NCBI RefSeq assembly: GCF_002100115.1
Contig: NZ_ANBM01000004.1
Coordinates: 62,001-126,000 of the forward strand
Length of the DNA stretch: 64,000 nt
Direction: 5' to 3'
From: Anaerovibrio sp. JC8
GTDB taxonomy: Bacteria > Bacillota > Negativicutes > Selenomonadales > Selenomonadaceae
Shown here: positions 45,000 to 53,434 of the stretch, in pieces
Numbering within the stretch: the first letter of the stretch is position 1
Layout of the letters: each line of letters begins with the position of its first letter
Made by a program: the position numbers and the translations under genes
The notes under the pieces: model-generated
Told to the model about the DNA's origin: nothing
The model's database searches: none
What the model saw: only the letters and a program-made list of their open reading frames with translations

Positions 45000-46407
45000 T
45001 ACCCGTAAGCATATAGAACAGTACGCAAAGGAATGGTACAAGGAACTTCATGCCCATCAGTACGATAATATCGGCATAGGATTCCTTGTGGCTGAGACCG
45101 CAGATAGCCAGCAGGGTAACAAGAGCACCTGCATGAGGAACTGGGTCAATACCGATGGATGCAACAGCCACAATACGATGGAGTGCTTCCAAAGGAATAC
45201 CGGCAGCAGTGGCCATCTGTGCCCACTGGTCACCCAGCATGGACAGAGCGATGGTCAGACCGGAGGATGCGGAACCGGTGATACCGCACATTACGTTGGT
45301 AGTGAGAACTGCAGAGAACAGTGGGCCACCACCAAAGTCAAGGTTCAACAGGAAATCCTTGATAACAGCGAAGCCACCCAGGCTTACTACTACGCAACCG
45401 AAGGCATAGCCGGAGGCTACGTTCAGTACAGCACTACAGGAGGATACAGCGGAGCCGTTAATGGTAGGCAGCATACCATCCTGAAGACGAAGGTGACGAC
45501 GGGCAATAAATGCCGCAACGATGGAGCTGAGAATCAGTGCAATACTGATGGACCAGCCCGCGGAAATCTTGGCTACGGAATGAGCCAGGAGGGACAGCTT
45601 CAGGCCGCCCAGGGACTCCAGAGAGTTCTGATCCCAGTGGAAGCCCCAATCCCAGTTAAATGGGTTGGAAAGAATTACGTTCAATACGATAACCATAACC
45701 AGTGGAATACAGGAAACCTTCCAGTTAGGGTTAGGAAGCTTATGACGGCGCTGGCCAAACTCGATGTGACGGCCATAGCCCTCGCCGGCATCCTTCAGAC
45801 GCTTGGCCCGGAAGGAAATCCAGCCCCAGCCCATAAGCAGGAATACCAGGGATGCGAACAAACCAATGCCTACGCCGGACCAGGTGGAGGTACCAAAGTA
45901 GGAAGAAGGAATAATGTTCTGAATCTGTGGAGTACCAGGCAAAGCAACCATTGCAAAGGAGAAGATACCCATCCACAAGGCAGCCGGTAACAGACGCTTA
46001 GGAATATCAGCCTTCTTGAATACTACAGCACCAAAAGGATACATAACGAATGCAACTACGAATACGGACAGACCACCATAGGTCAAAGCACCGCAGCCCA
46101 GCAGTACTGCCAGTACCGCACGCTTCTCACCCAAAATCTCAATAATCTTGCCGGCAACGGATGCTGCCATGCCGCCCTTTTCCATCAGACGGGCAAACAC
46201 CGCACCAAACAAGAAAATTGGATAGTAGTTCTTCACATACTCAGCAGCTTTTGTCATGTAAAGCTCACTGAAAATTGGTAAAACTGCATGCTCACTTCCA
46301 AGTGCAGCAACTACGGCAAACAGAGGGGCAACCAGAATTACGGATGCACCACGATATGCCATGTACATCAGACCGATAAGCGCAATAAGAATTATTGCTG
46401 TGTCCAT
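44992..46407 (-). CDS. GntP-family permease
   Basis: The 471-residue protein has about 12 hydrophobic segments. It shows the GntP-type sequence FAMVALPGTPQIQNIIPSS near residue 165 and SSGLTIALSMLGDQWAQMAT near residue 385. Members carry gluconate or other organic acids. The substrate here is unknown. An AGGAGGAG Shine-Dalgarno precedes the ATG. It ends where the cbiK promoter begins. It may be expressed from a TATAAT about 165 bases upstream, or by readthrough from the cobalamin riboswitch at 46.9 kb. B12 control would be odd for this family. Confidence 0.85.
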   Translation of the reverse strand: MDTAIILIALIGLMYMAYRGASVILVAPLFAVVAALGSEHAVLPIFSELYMTKAAEYVKNYYPIFLFGAVFARLMEKGGMAASVAGKIIEILGEKRAVLAVLLGCGALTYGGLSVFVVAFVMYPFGAVVFKKADIPKRLLPAALWMGIFSFAMVALPGTPQIQNIIPSSYFGTSTWSGVGIGLFASLVFLLMGWGWISFRAKRLKDAGEGYGRHIEFGQRRHKLPNPNWKVSCIPLVMVIVLNVILSNPFNWDWGFHWDQNSLESLGGLKLSLLAHSVAKISAGWSISIALILSSIVAAFIARRHLRLQDGMLPTINGSAVSSCSAVLNVASGYAFGCVVVSLGGFAVIKDFLLNLDFGGGPLFSAVLTTNVMCGITGSASSGLTIALSMLGDQWAQMATAAGIPLEALHRIVAVASIGIDPVPHAGALVTLLAICGLSHKESYADIIVLMGMKFLVPFLCVLFYMLTGIA

Positions 46408-46663
46408 TACGAAATCTCCTCCTAAAATTTTGTTAAAAAATAGTTGTTAGCTTATCTCATATAAAGAGTCAGCCTCTATATTAAAACAGTATGAAAGTTA
46501 AATGTCAAGACAAACTTGGCAGTAGGTATCAATTTTTTCGAAATTATGTATTTTTTTCATGTTTCTGTTCTGATTATAACCAAAAGTTATTAAAATCATT
46601 CTTTTAAACTTTTGTTCAGACTATTTTTTACATTATTTCATTTTCGGTGGGAGAAAAGAAAGA
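46408..46663 (-). other. AT-rich leader of the GntP permease gene
   Basis: About 255 AT-rich bases with no gene. On the minus strand GGTTATAATC near 46573-46582 supplies a TATAAT -10, but the -35 is poor. This may be the permease's own promoter. Confidence 0.4.
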
Positions 46664-46697
46664 TAGCTTCCGGATAGCTCCACCTATCCGAAAGCTA
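46664..46697 (-). terminator. Hairpin 3 downstream of the second cobalamin riboswitch
   Basis: The stem TAGCTTTCGGATAG / CTATCCGGAAGCTA (one mismatch), with loop GTGGAG, is followed on the minus strand by TCTTTCTTTTCT. It lies between the riboswitch and the permease gene. Confidence 0.7.
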
Positions 46698-46775
46698 GTG
46701 TTGCACCAGGCAACCAATGAATGAAATGAAATGTATGAGCAATGCTTTTCTTGCAGCGCTGAAACCACAAGAAAA

Positions 46776-46814
46776 AACCTTTCGACTATTTCAGTGACCC
46801 GAAAGCGAAAGGTT
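46776..46814 (-). terminator. Hairpin 2 downstream of the second cobalamin riboswitch
   Basis: The stem AACCTTTCG / CGAAAGGTT, with an internal TTTC/GAAA pairing, is followed on the minus strand by TTTTCTTG. It is terminator-like. Confidence 0.7.
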
Positions 46815-46836
46815 TGCTGTACAATGGCACAATAAA

Positions 46837-46867
46837 AGAAAAATCCTGACACCAAGCCAGGATTCAT
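46837..46867 (-). terminator. Terminator of the second cobalamin riboswitch
   Basis: The stem GAATCCTG / CAGGATTTTTC runs into a U-rich tail just 20 bases after the aptamer. It is the likely expression platform. What it controls is unclear, since no gene starts within 430 bases. Confidence 0.85.
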
Positions 46868-46884
46868 GCAATCTACGTTGCCAA

Positions 46885-47094
46885 ATCCCCTTCCCATCAC
46901 TCGCAGGTCAAACGGTGATTGTCAAACAGGCAGTTCTCCTGACTTCAGATCATCGCTCCATCACGCCTTCCCAGATTTCTCCAGTGACATAAATGTGATA
47001 TCGCTCCCTGTTACAGTGGCGGGACCGTACCGGCTTTCAACCGGTTTCTCATGTTAGGCCAGCCCAATAATAGGCCTTGGCACCTGTTCCAATC
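46885..47094 (-). ncRNA. Second cobalamin riboswitch, no adjacent gene
   Basis: The aptamer has all hallmarks: GGTGCCAAGG, CTAACATGAGAAACCGG, GCCACTGTAACAGGGAG, the B12 box AAGTCAGGAGAACTGCCTGT and GGAAGGGG. Much of it matches the cbiK copy base for base. Three terminator-like hairpins follow. The nearest gene downstream is the GntP permease, 478 bases away. It may control that gene by readthrough, make a small B12-dependent RNA, or be left over from a deleted gene. Confidence 0.92.
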
Positions 47095-47120
47095 TTTATT
47101 AAATTCATCTTACGAATATG

Positions 47121-47149
47121 ATACTAGCACTTTAGTTATTGGGTGTCAA
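47121..47149 (-). promoter_or_regulatory. Promoter of the second cobalamin riboswitch
   Basis: TTGACA (47144-47149), a 17-base spacer and TAGTAT (47121-47126) lie on the minus strand about 27 bases before the aptamer. The good match suggests the riboswitch is actively transcribed. Confidence 0.88.
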
Positions 47150-47177
47150 CCAAAAGTGACATATTTTTCCATATTTT

Positions 47178-48332
47178 TCACAAACGGTCCACCTGTATGC
47201 TCACCTGATGGTCCGGATAACTCTTGTGAATATCCTCCTCCACCATTTCTATAATGCGTTCATCAGTGAACTTGCAGCCATAAGGCACCGCCAGATCAAA
47301 GACAATACGGCCGGCAGCCGTAAGGCGGAAATCGTGGAAGGTAATCAACGGGTCAATGCAGGCCACAATATGATAGAGCTTTTCCTTGATTTCATTCTGA
47401 ATAGGGTCTCCCGTTACCATAGGGTCCACGTGCACCGTCATGGACACCTTGAATTCCTCACGGATGGACTCCTCCAGATTATCAATTATATTATGGGCCT
47501 CCATAAGGCTCATATCAGCCGGCACCTCCGCATGGAGGGACACAAAGATACGGCCGGGGCCATAGTTGTGAACAATGACATCATGCACACCCATAATCTG
47601 TTTTTCTTCCAATGTACGGCGGGTAATAGCCCGGACAAATTCCGGATCAGGAGGCTCACCCAGCAAAGGCTGCAATGTATCCTTGGCCGCCTCCCAGCCG
47701 CTGTGCATGATAAATAAGGCCACCACAATACCGGCCATGCCATCAAAATCATAGCCCATGGTCAGATTCACAATAAGGCAGATGATAACCACAAAGGTAG
47801 CCACACAGTCGCTGAGGCTGTCAGTGGCTGCCGCCAGCATGGCAGGAGAATCAATCCGCTTCCCCAGCCCACGGTTAAAGAGACCCAGCCACAGCTGCAG
47901 CAGCAGGGACAGAGTCAATATTACAACTACCGTTACGGAAGTATCCATGGCCTCCGGGTGCAGCACCTTTTCAATGGAGGACTGCATCAGCTCAATGCCA
48001 ATGACCAAAATAGCCCCGGCAATAATGAGCCCCGCAATATACTCTATGCGTCCATGACCAAAGGGATGCTCCGGGTCCGCCGGCTTGGCTGACATGCGAT
48101 AGCCCAAAATGGTAATTACCGCAGCACCGGCATCAGCCAAATTGTGCACCGCATCACCAATAATGGCAATGGAGCCGGAAACAAAACCAATAAACAGCTT
48201 TACAAGGCACAGAATTACATTCACCATGATGCCCACGCCGCCGCTGAGGTACCCATAGCTGGTCCGTACAGCAGTGTCATTTATCTGTTCACTGTTCTTT
48301 ACAAATTTTCTGATAAGAAAATCAGTTAACAT
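47178..48332 (-). CDS. Cation diffusion facilitator family metal exporter
   Basis: CDF proteins export Zn2+, Fe2+, Mn2+ or Co2+ in exchange for protons. The start at 48332 (MLTDFLIRKF) gives 384 residues; GTG and ATG starts up to nine bases earlier are possible. Six membrane helices are expected. The metal site residues are in GDAVHNLADAG near residue 56 and the conserved FGHGRIEYIAGL near residue 88. The C-terminal domain has VHDVIVHNYGPGRIFVSLHA and extends about 90 residues further (VHVDPMVTGDPIQNEIKEK), a longer form found in many Firmicutes. It overlaps the GH84 gene stop. Confidence 0.9.
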   Translation of the reverse strand: MLTDFLIRKFVKNSEQINDTAVRTSYGYLSGGVGIMVNVILCLVKLFIGFVSGSIAIIGDAVHNLADAGAAVITILGYRMSAKPADPEHPFGHGRIEYIAGLIIAGAILVIGIELMQSSIEKVLHPEAMDTSVTVVVILTLSLLLQLWLGLFNRGLGKRIDSPAMLAAATDSLSDCVATFVVIICLIVNLTMGYDFDGMAGIVVALFIMHSGWEAAKDTLQPLLGEPPDPEFVRAITRRTLEEKQIMGVHDVIVHNYGPGRIFVSLHAEVPADMSLMEAHNIIDNLEESIREEFKVSMTVHVDPMVTGDPIQNEIKEKLYHIVACIDPLITFHDFRLTAAGRIVFDLAVPYGCKFTDERIIEMVEEDIHKSYPDHQVSIQVDRL

Positions 48333-49782
48333 TCTCATCACCTACACTGGTTACATACCAAACATCAAAGTCCTTGACGAACTTCCAGACAGCATCGTCG
48401 GAAATCCGGGCAGAAGCTTCGTTGTCAACATAACGGGACTTGGCGTCCTTGAATTTTTTATATAATTCAGGCTGCTTCAAATCCGCCGGTTTCTTTTCCA
48501 ATATCATAAGGGCATATTTTTCCGCCTCGGTGAGATTCTTGAGCTGCCGCAGCTGAGGCTGGCATTCATCCAGATACTTCTTTGGCAGATGCGCCTGCAG
48601 CTTTATAAGGGCCCTTTCCCGCTTCTTATTGTCCTTCTTCAGCAGGTCCAGGGTCTTGCTTTTAGGAATGGTGTCCTTGCCCTTTGCAGTACCCCAGAGA
48701 TTTTTATATAAAAGCTGCAATTCCACAGCATCAGGCCGCCCGATGTGTGCCCAGTTATTTTCCAGCCGCTGGGAATGGCTGGCAAATATTTTCATGGGCT
48801 CAGCCAAATCGCCAAACTGTGACTTAATGGCCTTTTCCCAGGATTTCTTTTCATCATACATACCAGGGTTATTGGCAAAGTCCGCCCCGGTGGCAATGGC
48901 TATCTTGGACAGCTCGGCCTTTTCCATGGGATTGATGAAAAATGCCGGCACATCCTTGGCCTTCATGTCCTTATCCATCTTATCCAATGGGCCAAGGGCC
49001 AGCTTTTCCTTCATAAAATCCGTCACCGGATAGTTCCACCAGATTCCCATAGGCTTGCCATAGATGCTGTTTACCTGCTTCACCGTTTTATCAGACAACC
49101 CGTCGGGGCAAACCCCTTCCCCCGTGTACAGCACCAGCACATCCTTGTCCAGCTTGGCCGCCAGGGTGCGGGTGTAGTCGCTGATGGGGCCGTTCTTCTC
49201 CATATCCTGCAAAAAGTATTCCGTAGGCACCAGAATCAGATTGCTGCAATCGGGCCGAACCTTGATAAAGTTGGCGTTGACCCAATTGACAAAATCCGCC
49301 TGCCCCTGGGCATCCTTGGTGGGAATATCGTCAAAGAACAGGGCAAAATGCCGGATGCCAATATCATACATGGCCTGCATCTTGTTAATCATGGCGTAGC
49401 GGTCCTCGTACATGGACTGGCCGGAGAAGGCAATATCATTCCCCGGGGATACGGCAAAGATAAGATCTATCTTCAGCTCCTTGGCCTTTTGGGTCAGCTC
49501 CTGCAGCTCCCTGTACTTGTCCTCAGGATATGGCTGCCGCCAGTACTTGCGGTGATATTCATCATCCTTTGGAGCATAAATATAGGCATTCAGCTTCTTT
49601 GATGCCATAAATTTAAGCATATCCAGCCGGTGCTCATGGGTCCAGGGCACACCGTAAAAGCCTTCCACCACACCCCGCAGCGGAATGGCCTTGCTGTTTC
49701 CCCGGTCCGCCTGGGCATTGATAGGCAGCAGTGTCAAAACTATTAAGCATATAACCAACAAAAAAATTAACTTCATTTTCAT
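48322..49782 (-). CDS. Secreted GH84-type beta-N-acetylglucosaminidase
   Basis: The 486-residue protein has a signal peptide (about 1-25, LIFLLVICLIVLTLLPINAQ). The GH84 catalytic barrel follows from about residue 33, with GVVEGFYGVPWTHEHRLDML and YIYAPKDDEYHRKYWR. The paired catalytic Asp residues are in FALFFDDIP near residue 152. GH84 enzymes remove terminal GlcNAc from glycans or protein O-GlcNAc. The C-terminal region is helical. It probably acts in the periplasm or outside, on peptidoglycan-derived or host/plant glycans (inference). Confidence 0.9.
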   Translation of the reverse strand: MKMKLIFLLVICLIVLTLLPINAQADRGNSKAIPLRGVVEGFYGVPWTHEHRLDMLKFMASKKLNAYIYAPKDDEYHRKYWRQPYPEDKYRELQELTQKAKELKIDLIFAVSPGNDIAFSGQSMYEDRYAMINKMQAMYDIGIRHFALFFDDIPTKDAQGQADFVNWVNANFIKVRPDCSNLILVPTEYFLQDMEKNGPISDYTRTLAAKLDKDVLVLYTGEGVCPDGLSDKTVKQVNSIYGKPMGIWWNYPVTDFMKEKLALGPLDKMDKDMKAKDVPAFFINPMEKAELSKIAIATGADFANNPGMYDEKKSWEKAIKSQFGDLAEPMKIFASHSQRLENNWAHIGRPDAVELQLLYKNLWGTAKGKDTIPKSKTLDLLKKDNKKRERALIKLQAHLPKKYLDECQPQLRQLKNLTEAEKYALMILEKKPADLKQPELYKKFKDAKSRYVDNEASARISDDAVWKFVKDFDVWYVTSVGDENVN

Positions 49783-49836
49783 TAACCATCACCTGGATTT
49801 ATGGGAACAACCCCATGATGCCCGGGCAGTTCTAAA

Positions 49837-51240
49837 TTATATTTCCTGTAAAAAGGCCTTGTAGCCCTTCATTGTTTCGTATACATCCACCTTGCTTACG
49901 GCTTCCCAAGGAGCATGCATGCTGAGAACAGCCACACCGCTGTCAATTACATTCATGCCATAGAGGGCCATAATGTAGGCAATAGTGCCGCCGCCACCAA
50001 GGTCCACCCGGCCCAGCTCAGCTGTCTGGAAGGTAACCTTGTGCTTCTTCATAATGGCTCTTATGCGGCCCAGATATTCGGCACTGGCATCATTGGAGCC
50101 GGACTTGCCACCACGGCCGGTGAATTTATTAAATACCATACCCTTGCCCGGATAAGCCACATTCTTCTTGTCAAAGGCAGAGGCATAGAGAGAGTCATAA
50201 GCGGAGCTTACATCAGAGGACAGCATCCAGGAGTTGGCCAGACAGCGGCGCAAGGAAATGCCGCTATAGCCACCCAATGCGTGGAGCAGCTCAGCCACGG
50301 TGTTCTCAAAGAACCGGGACTGCATACCGGTAGCACCCACGGAGCCGATTTCCTCCTTGTCCACCAGCAGGCAGCAGGCAGTGCGCTTCACCTTCTTGGT
50401 TTCCAGCATGGCTACCAGAGAAGTATAAGCACATACTCTGTCATCGTGGCCATAGGCCAGCACCATGCTGCGGTCCAGCCCCAGATCACGGGCCTTGCCG
50501 GCAGGAACCATGGTGAGCTCGGCGGAAATGAAATCATCCTCCTCAATCTGGTACTTGTCCTTCAGGAGTTTCAGAATACCGGCCTTAACCGCATCCTTTT
50601 CCTCGCCCTTTAATGGATAGCTGCCGATAAGGATATCCAGATTCTCACCGGTAACCACCTTGGAGGCCTTCTTTTCCATCTGCTCCTGGGATAAGTGAAT
50701 CAGGAGGTCAGTAACGCAGAATACAGGGTCACCCTCCTCCTCACCAATGACAATTTCCTGTACGGTGCCGTCCATGCGAGCCACCACGCCGTGGAGAGCC
50801 AATGGCAAAGTCACCCACTGGTACTTCTTGATGCCGCCATAATAATGGGTATCAAAATAAGCCATGCCATCAGACTCGTAAAGAGGATTCTGCTTCAAAT
50901 CCAGACGACAGGTGTCGATATGGGCACCCAGAATGGCCATGCCATCCTCCAAGGACTCGGTGCCGATGTTGAACATGGCAATGGCCTTGCCCATGCAGAC
51001 AGCATATACCTTGTCACCGGCAGACAGCTTCTTGCCGCTCTTTACGATGTCATCAAGATTCCTGTAGCCGGCCTTTTCCGCCTGCTTAACAGCCTCAACT
51101 ACGCTTTCACGCTCGGTCTTGCACTGACTCAGAAAGGCCTTGTAGCCTTCATTGAGCTTGTGCAGGGCCTTCTTTTCTGCTTCGGTGTATTTATTCCAAA
51201 TTGGAGTCTTTTTTTCGTCTTTTTTCTGATCCTTAGCCAT
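49837..51240 (-). CDS. M18-family aminopeptidase
   Basis: The 467-residue cytoplasmic metallopeptidase shows the M18 metal and active-site motifs ILGAHIDTCRLDLKQNP near residue 104, LLVDKEEIGSVGATGMQSRF near residue 291, and a late SMHAPWEAVSKVDVYETMKG. YGHDDRVCAYTSL lies between. Family members remove N-terminal, often acidic, residues. The first 15 residues are very Lys-rich. The gene stands alone between GH84 and a pair of intergenic repeats. Confidence 0.9.
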   Translation of the reverse strand: MAKDQKKDEKKTPIWNKYTEAEKKALHKLNEGYKAFLSQCKTERESVVEAVKQAEKAGYRNLDDIVKSGKKLSAGDKVYAVCMGKAIAMFNIGTESLEDGMAILGAHIDTCRLDLKQNPLYESDGMAYFDTHYYGGIKKYQWVTLPLALHGVVARMDGTVQEIVIGEEEGDPVFCVTDLLIHLSQEQMEKKASKVVTGENLDILIGSYPLKGEEKDAVKAGILKLLKDKYQIEEDDFISAELTMVPAGKARDLGLDRSMVLAYGHDDRVCAYTSLVAMLETKKVKRTACCLLVDKEEIGSVGATGMQSRFFENTVAELLHALGGYSGISLRRCLANSWMLSSDVSSAYDSLYASAFDKKNVAYPGKGMVFNKFTGRGGKSGSNDASAEYLGRIRAIMKKHKVTFQTAELGRVDLGGGGTIAYIMALYGMNVIDSGVAVLSMHAPWEAVSKVDVYETMKGYKAFLQEI

Positions 51241-51315
51241 AATAAGCCTCCTTATTGTCTATAGGTACCGTGGGAAGGTACCTATTAGTATATATCGTCT
51301 AATAAGTTTAGAGAA

Positions 51316-51526
51316 TGGGGCAAGGAACCGGTGTCTTTCACGCCGTCCCTGTGCTAAAACTTTTTATTGCCTATATATAGTGTAAAAAATCATAACTCGC
51401 TTCGCCATACGGGACTAGCTTTGCGTCGCTCAAACAAATGATTTTTTCCACTAAAACCAAGGTATAGCAATAAAAAGTTTCTTCACGCGCTGGTACTAAA
51501 TGTTCAAGCCACCGGTACCAGCCCCC
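51316..51526 (-). repeat. Family A hairpin repeat, copy 5 (inverted orientation)
   Basis: Same orientation as copy 4. The outer stem GGGGCAAGGAACCGGTG / CACCGGTACCAGCCCC is the longest of the set. The inner stem is AGTGGAAAAAATCAT / ATGATTTTTTACACT. The core TTTGAGCGACGCAAAGCTAG then TCCCGTATGGCGAAGCGAG differs from copy 3 at a few positions. It lies upstream of the M18 gene and next to a family B copy. Confidence 0.88.
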
Positions 51527-51552
51527 TTACATATTATCGTTGTTATGCCAAG

Positions 51553-51697
51553 AGGTACGCGGGGAGGTGCATATGGGGGACGTATTTTGCGTTGGTACTT
51601 AGTGAATCCAAGCCGACAGGCGCCGGATGAACTTAGTATCCGCTACGCAAACTAGTGAGCGAGAGCGTTCCCCATTGCACCTTCCCGCAGTACCTCG
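51553..51697 (-). repeat. Family B hairpin repeat, copy 2 (inverted orientation)
   Basis: Inverted relative to the copy at 39.93-40.06 kb. The core CTCACTAGTTTGCGTAGCGG then ATACTAAG, and later CTTGGATTCACTAAGTACC then AACGCAAAATACGTCCCC, is nearly identical. The outer arms form a longer stem, GGTAC...CGGGAAGGTGCA against TGCACCTCCCCGCGTACC. It lies between dusB and family A copy 5 and might act as the dusB terminator. Confidence 0.86.
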
Positions 51698-51709
51698 TAT
51701 TATCAATTG

Positions 51710-52666
51710 TTAGTGCATCTTGTCCAGGATGCGTAAAAAGTCGTCGCGGGTTTCGGCTTTGTTGAACTGCACCCGCAGCTCGGCGTTGCCCTTGATGCCT
51801 CTGGTGTACCAGGTGGCATGCTTCCGCATTTCCCGCGGGCCCACATAATCACCCTTGAATTTCAGCAGCATATCCAGATGGCGGATAATAACTTCCTTCC
51901 GCTCCTCCATAGTTGGCCCCGGCAGACGCTCCCCGGTCTTTAAATACTGGGTCAGCTGACGGAAAATCCACGGATTGCCCTGGGCAGCCCTTCCTACCAT
52001 GACCGCCTCACAGCCAGATACTTCACGGATTTTGATTAAATCATCCACAGTGCGGATATCGCCGTTGGCAATAACCGGAATGCTGAGAGCTTCCTTCACC
52101 TGACGGATAATCTTCCAGTTGGCCTGGTCCTTGTAGAACTGCTCCCGGGTGCGGCCGTGAACCGCCACCGCCTTTACCCCGGCTTCCTCAGCCAGCTTGG
52201 CCATTTCCAGCACGTTGATACGCTTGTCATCCCAGCCAATGCGCATTTTCACCGTAACAGGCATGCTCACTGCCCCCACCAAGGCCTTTAAAACCTTGAA
52301 GGACCGCTCCGGGTCCAGCATCATGGCCGAGCCCTCGTGATTCTTCACTATTTTCGGTGCCGGACAGCCCATATTAAAGTCCAAAATATCCGCACAATGC
52401 AGTGATTCTATATATTCCGCCGCCCGGGCCACACTGTCCGGCTCCGCACCAAAAAGCTGCATGGCCATAGGCCGCTCCGCTTCCTCGGTGTGGAGCATAT
52501 TCAGGGTATGCTCGTTGCGGTAGTTAATCCCCTTGTCGCTGACCATCTCCGAATACACCAGCGGACAGCCCATTTCCCGGGCCAAAATCCTGTATGGAGT
52601 ATCCGTAACACCCGCCATGGGCGCCAAAAAGACAGGGATAGGGAATTCAAAGTTTCCAATGTTCAT
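51710..52666 (-). CDS. dusB: tRNA-dihydrouridine synthase
   Basis: Dus enzymes reduce uridine in tRNA with FMN and NADPH. The 318-residue protein opens FLAPMAGVTDTPYRILAREM. The catalytic Cys is in FNMGCPAPKIVKNHEGSAMM near residue 100. VTVKMRIGWDD and VHGRTREQFY follow, with GCEAVMVGRAAQGNPWIF near residue 221. It matches the DusB/YohI type. It starts three bases after the coaX stop. Confidence 0.95.
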   Translation of the reverse strand: MNIGNFEFPIPVFLAPMAGVTDTPYRILAREMGCPLVYSEMVSDKGINYRNEHTLNMLHTEEAERPMAMQLFGAEPDSVARAAEYIESLHCADILDFNMGCPAPKIVKNHEGSAMMLDPERSFKVLKALVGAVSMPVTVKMRIGWDDKRINVLEMAKLAEEAGVKAVAVHGRTREQFYKDQANWKIIRQVKEALSIPVIANGDIRTVDDLIKIREVSGCEAVMVGRAAQGNPWIFRQLTQYLKTGERLPGPTMEERKEVIIRHLDMLLKFKGDYVGPREMRKHATWYTRGIKGNAELRVQFNKAETRDDFLRILDKMH

Positions 52667-52669
52667 TAA

Positions 52670-53434
52670 TTACTGATTCCTTTCATAAAGAACCCGCAAA
52701 CCAGTCAGAGTGAGGAAATGGTCAATTTCATCAATGGTTTTGGATTCCTTGGCAATCATCTTTGCATAACCGCCGGTGGCAATAACCTTCATTGGCTTGC
52801 CATATTCCTGCTTAATCCGACGGACAATTTCATCTATCTGACCCACAAAGCCGAAAATAATTCCCGCCTGCATACCAGTAATGGTATTACGGCAAATCAC
52901 ATTCTTTGGAGTCACCAGCTCAATACGTGGCAGCTTGGCAGCCTTCTGGAACAGCCCCTCTGCAGAGGTGCCCAGACCAGTGGAAATAACACCGCCCAAA
53001 AAGTCACCGTTTTCATCCACCACATCAAAGGTGGTGGCAGTACCAATATCAATAACAATCAGTGGCCCGCCATACTGCTCGTAGGCCCCCACCACATTTA
53101 CAATACGGTCGGCACCAATATCCCGCGGATTTTCGTATTTAAGACGAATCCCGGTCTTAATGCCAGGCCCCACAATCAAAGGCTTTAAATGGAAATAACG
53201 CTCGCACATTTTCTCCATAGGCACCACCAATGGCGGTACTACAGAGGAAATAATAACGGCGGTTATATCCTCCATTTTAATGCCGTGATACAAAAAGAGA
53301 TTATTGATCTCCATACCATATTCATCACTGGTCTTCTGCCGCTCCGTGGACACACGCCAGTGACGGTACAGCTTCTTGCCGTCGTAGGTTCCCAATACCA
53401 CATTACTGTTACCAATATCAATTACTAAAAGCAT
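52670..53434 (-). CDS. coaX: Type III pantothenate kinase
   Basis: CoaX phosphorylates pantothenate, the first step of CoA synthesis. The ATG at 53434, preceded by GGAGG, gives 254 residues. The ASKHA phosphate-1 motif is [18 protein letters not shown] at the start. [20 protein letters not shown] lies near residue 104, then [20 protein letters not shown] and the [16 protein letters not shown] block. It overlaps birA by 17 bases. Confidence 0.96.
   Translation of the reverse strand: MLLVIDIGNSNVVLGTYDGKKLYRHWRVSTERQKTSDEYGMEINNLFLYHGIKMEDITAVIISSVVPPLVVPMEKMCERYFHLKPLIVGPGIKTGIRLKYENPRDIGADRIVNVVGAYEQYGGPLIVIDIGTATTFDVVDENGDFLGGVISTGLGTSAEGLFQKAAKLPRIELVTPKNVICRNTITGMQAGIIFGFVGQIDEIVRRIKQEYGKPMKVIATGGYAKMIAKESKTIDEIDHFLTLTGLRVLYERNQ

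Noticed and set aside
46628-46900. A 90-codon frame on minus starting inside the second cobalamin riboswitch
   Set aside because: It overlaps the aptamer end, the terminator and two hairpins; the sequence is explained by these structures, and no Shine-Dalgarno is present.
17951-51526. Family A repeats as a CRISPR array or insertion sequence
   Set aside because: Copies are kilobases apart, have no spacers and no cas genes, and contain no open frame for a transposase.
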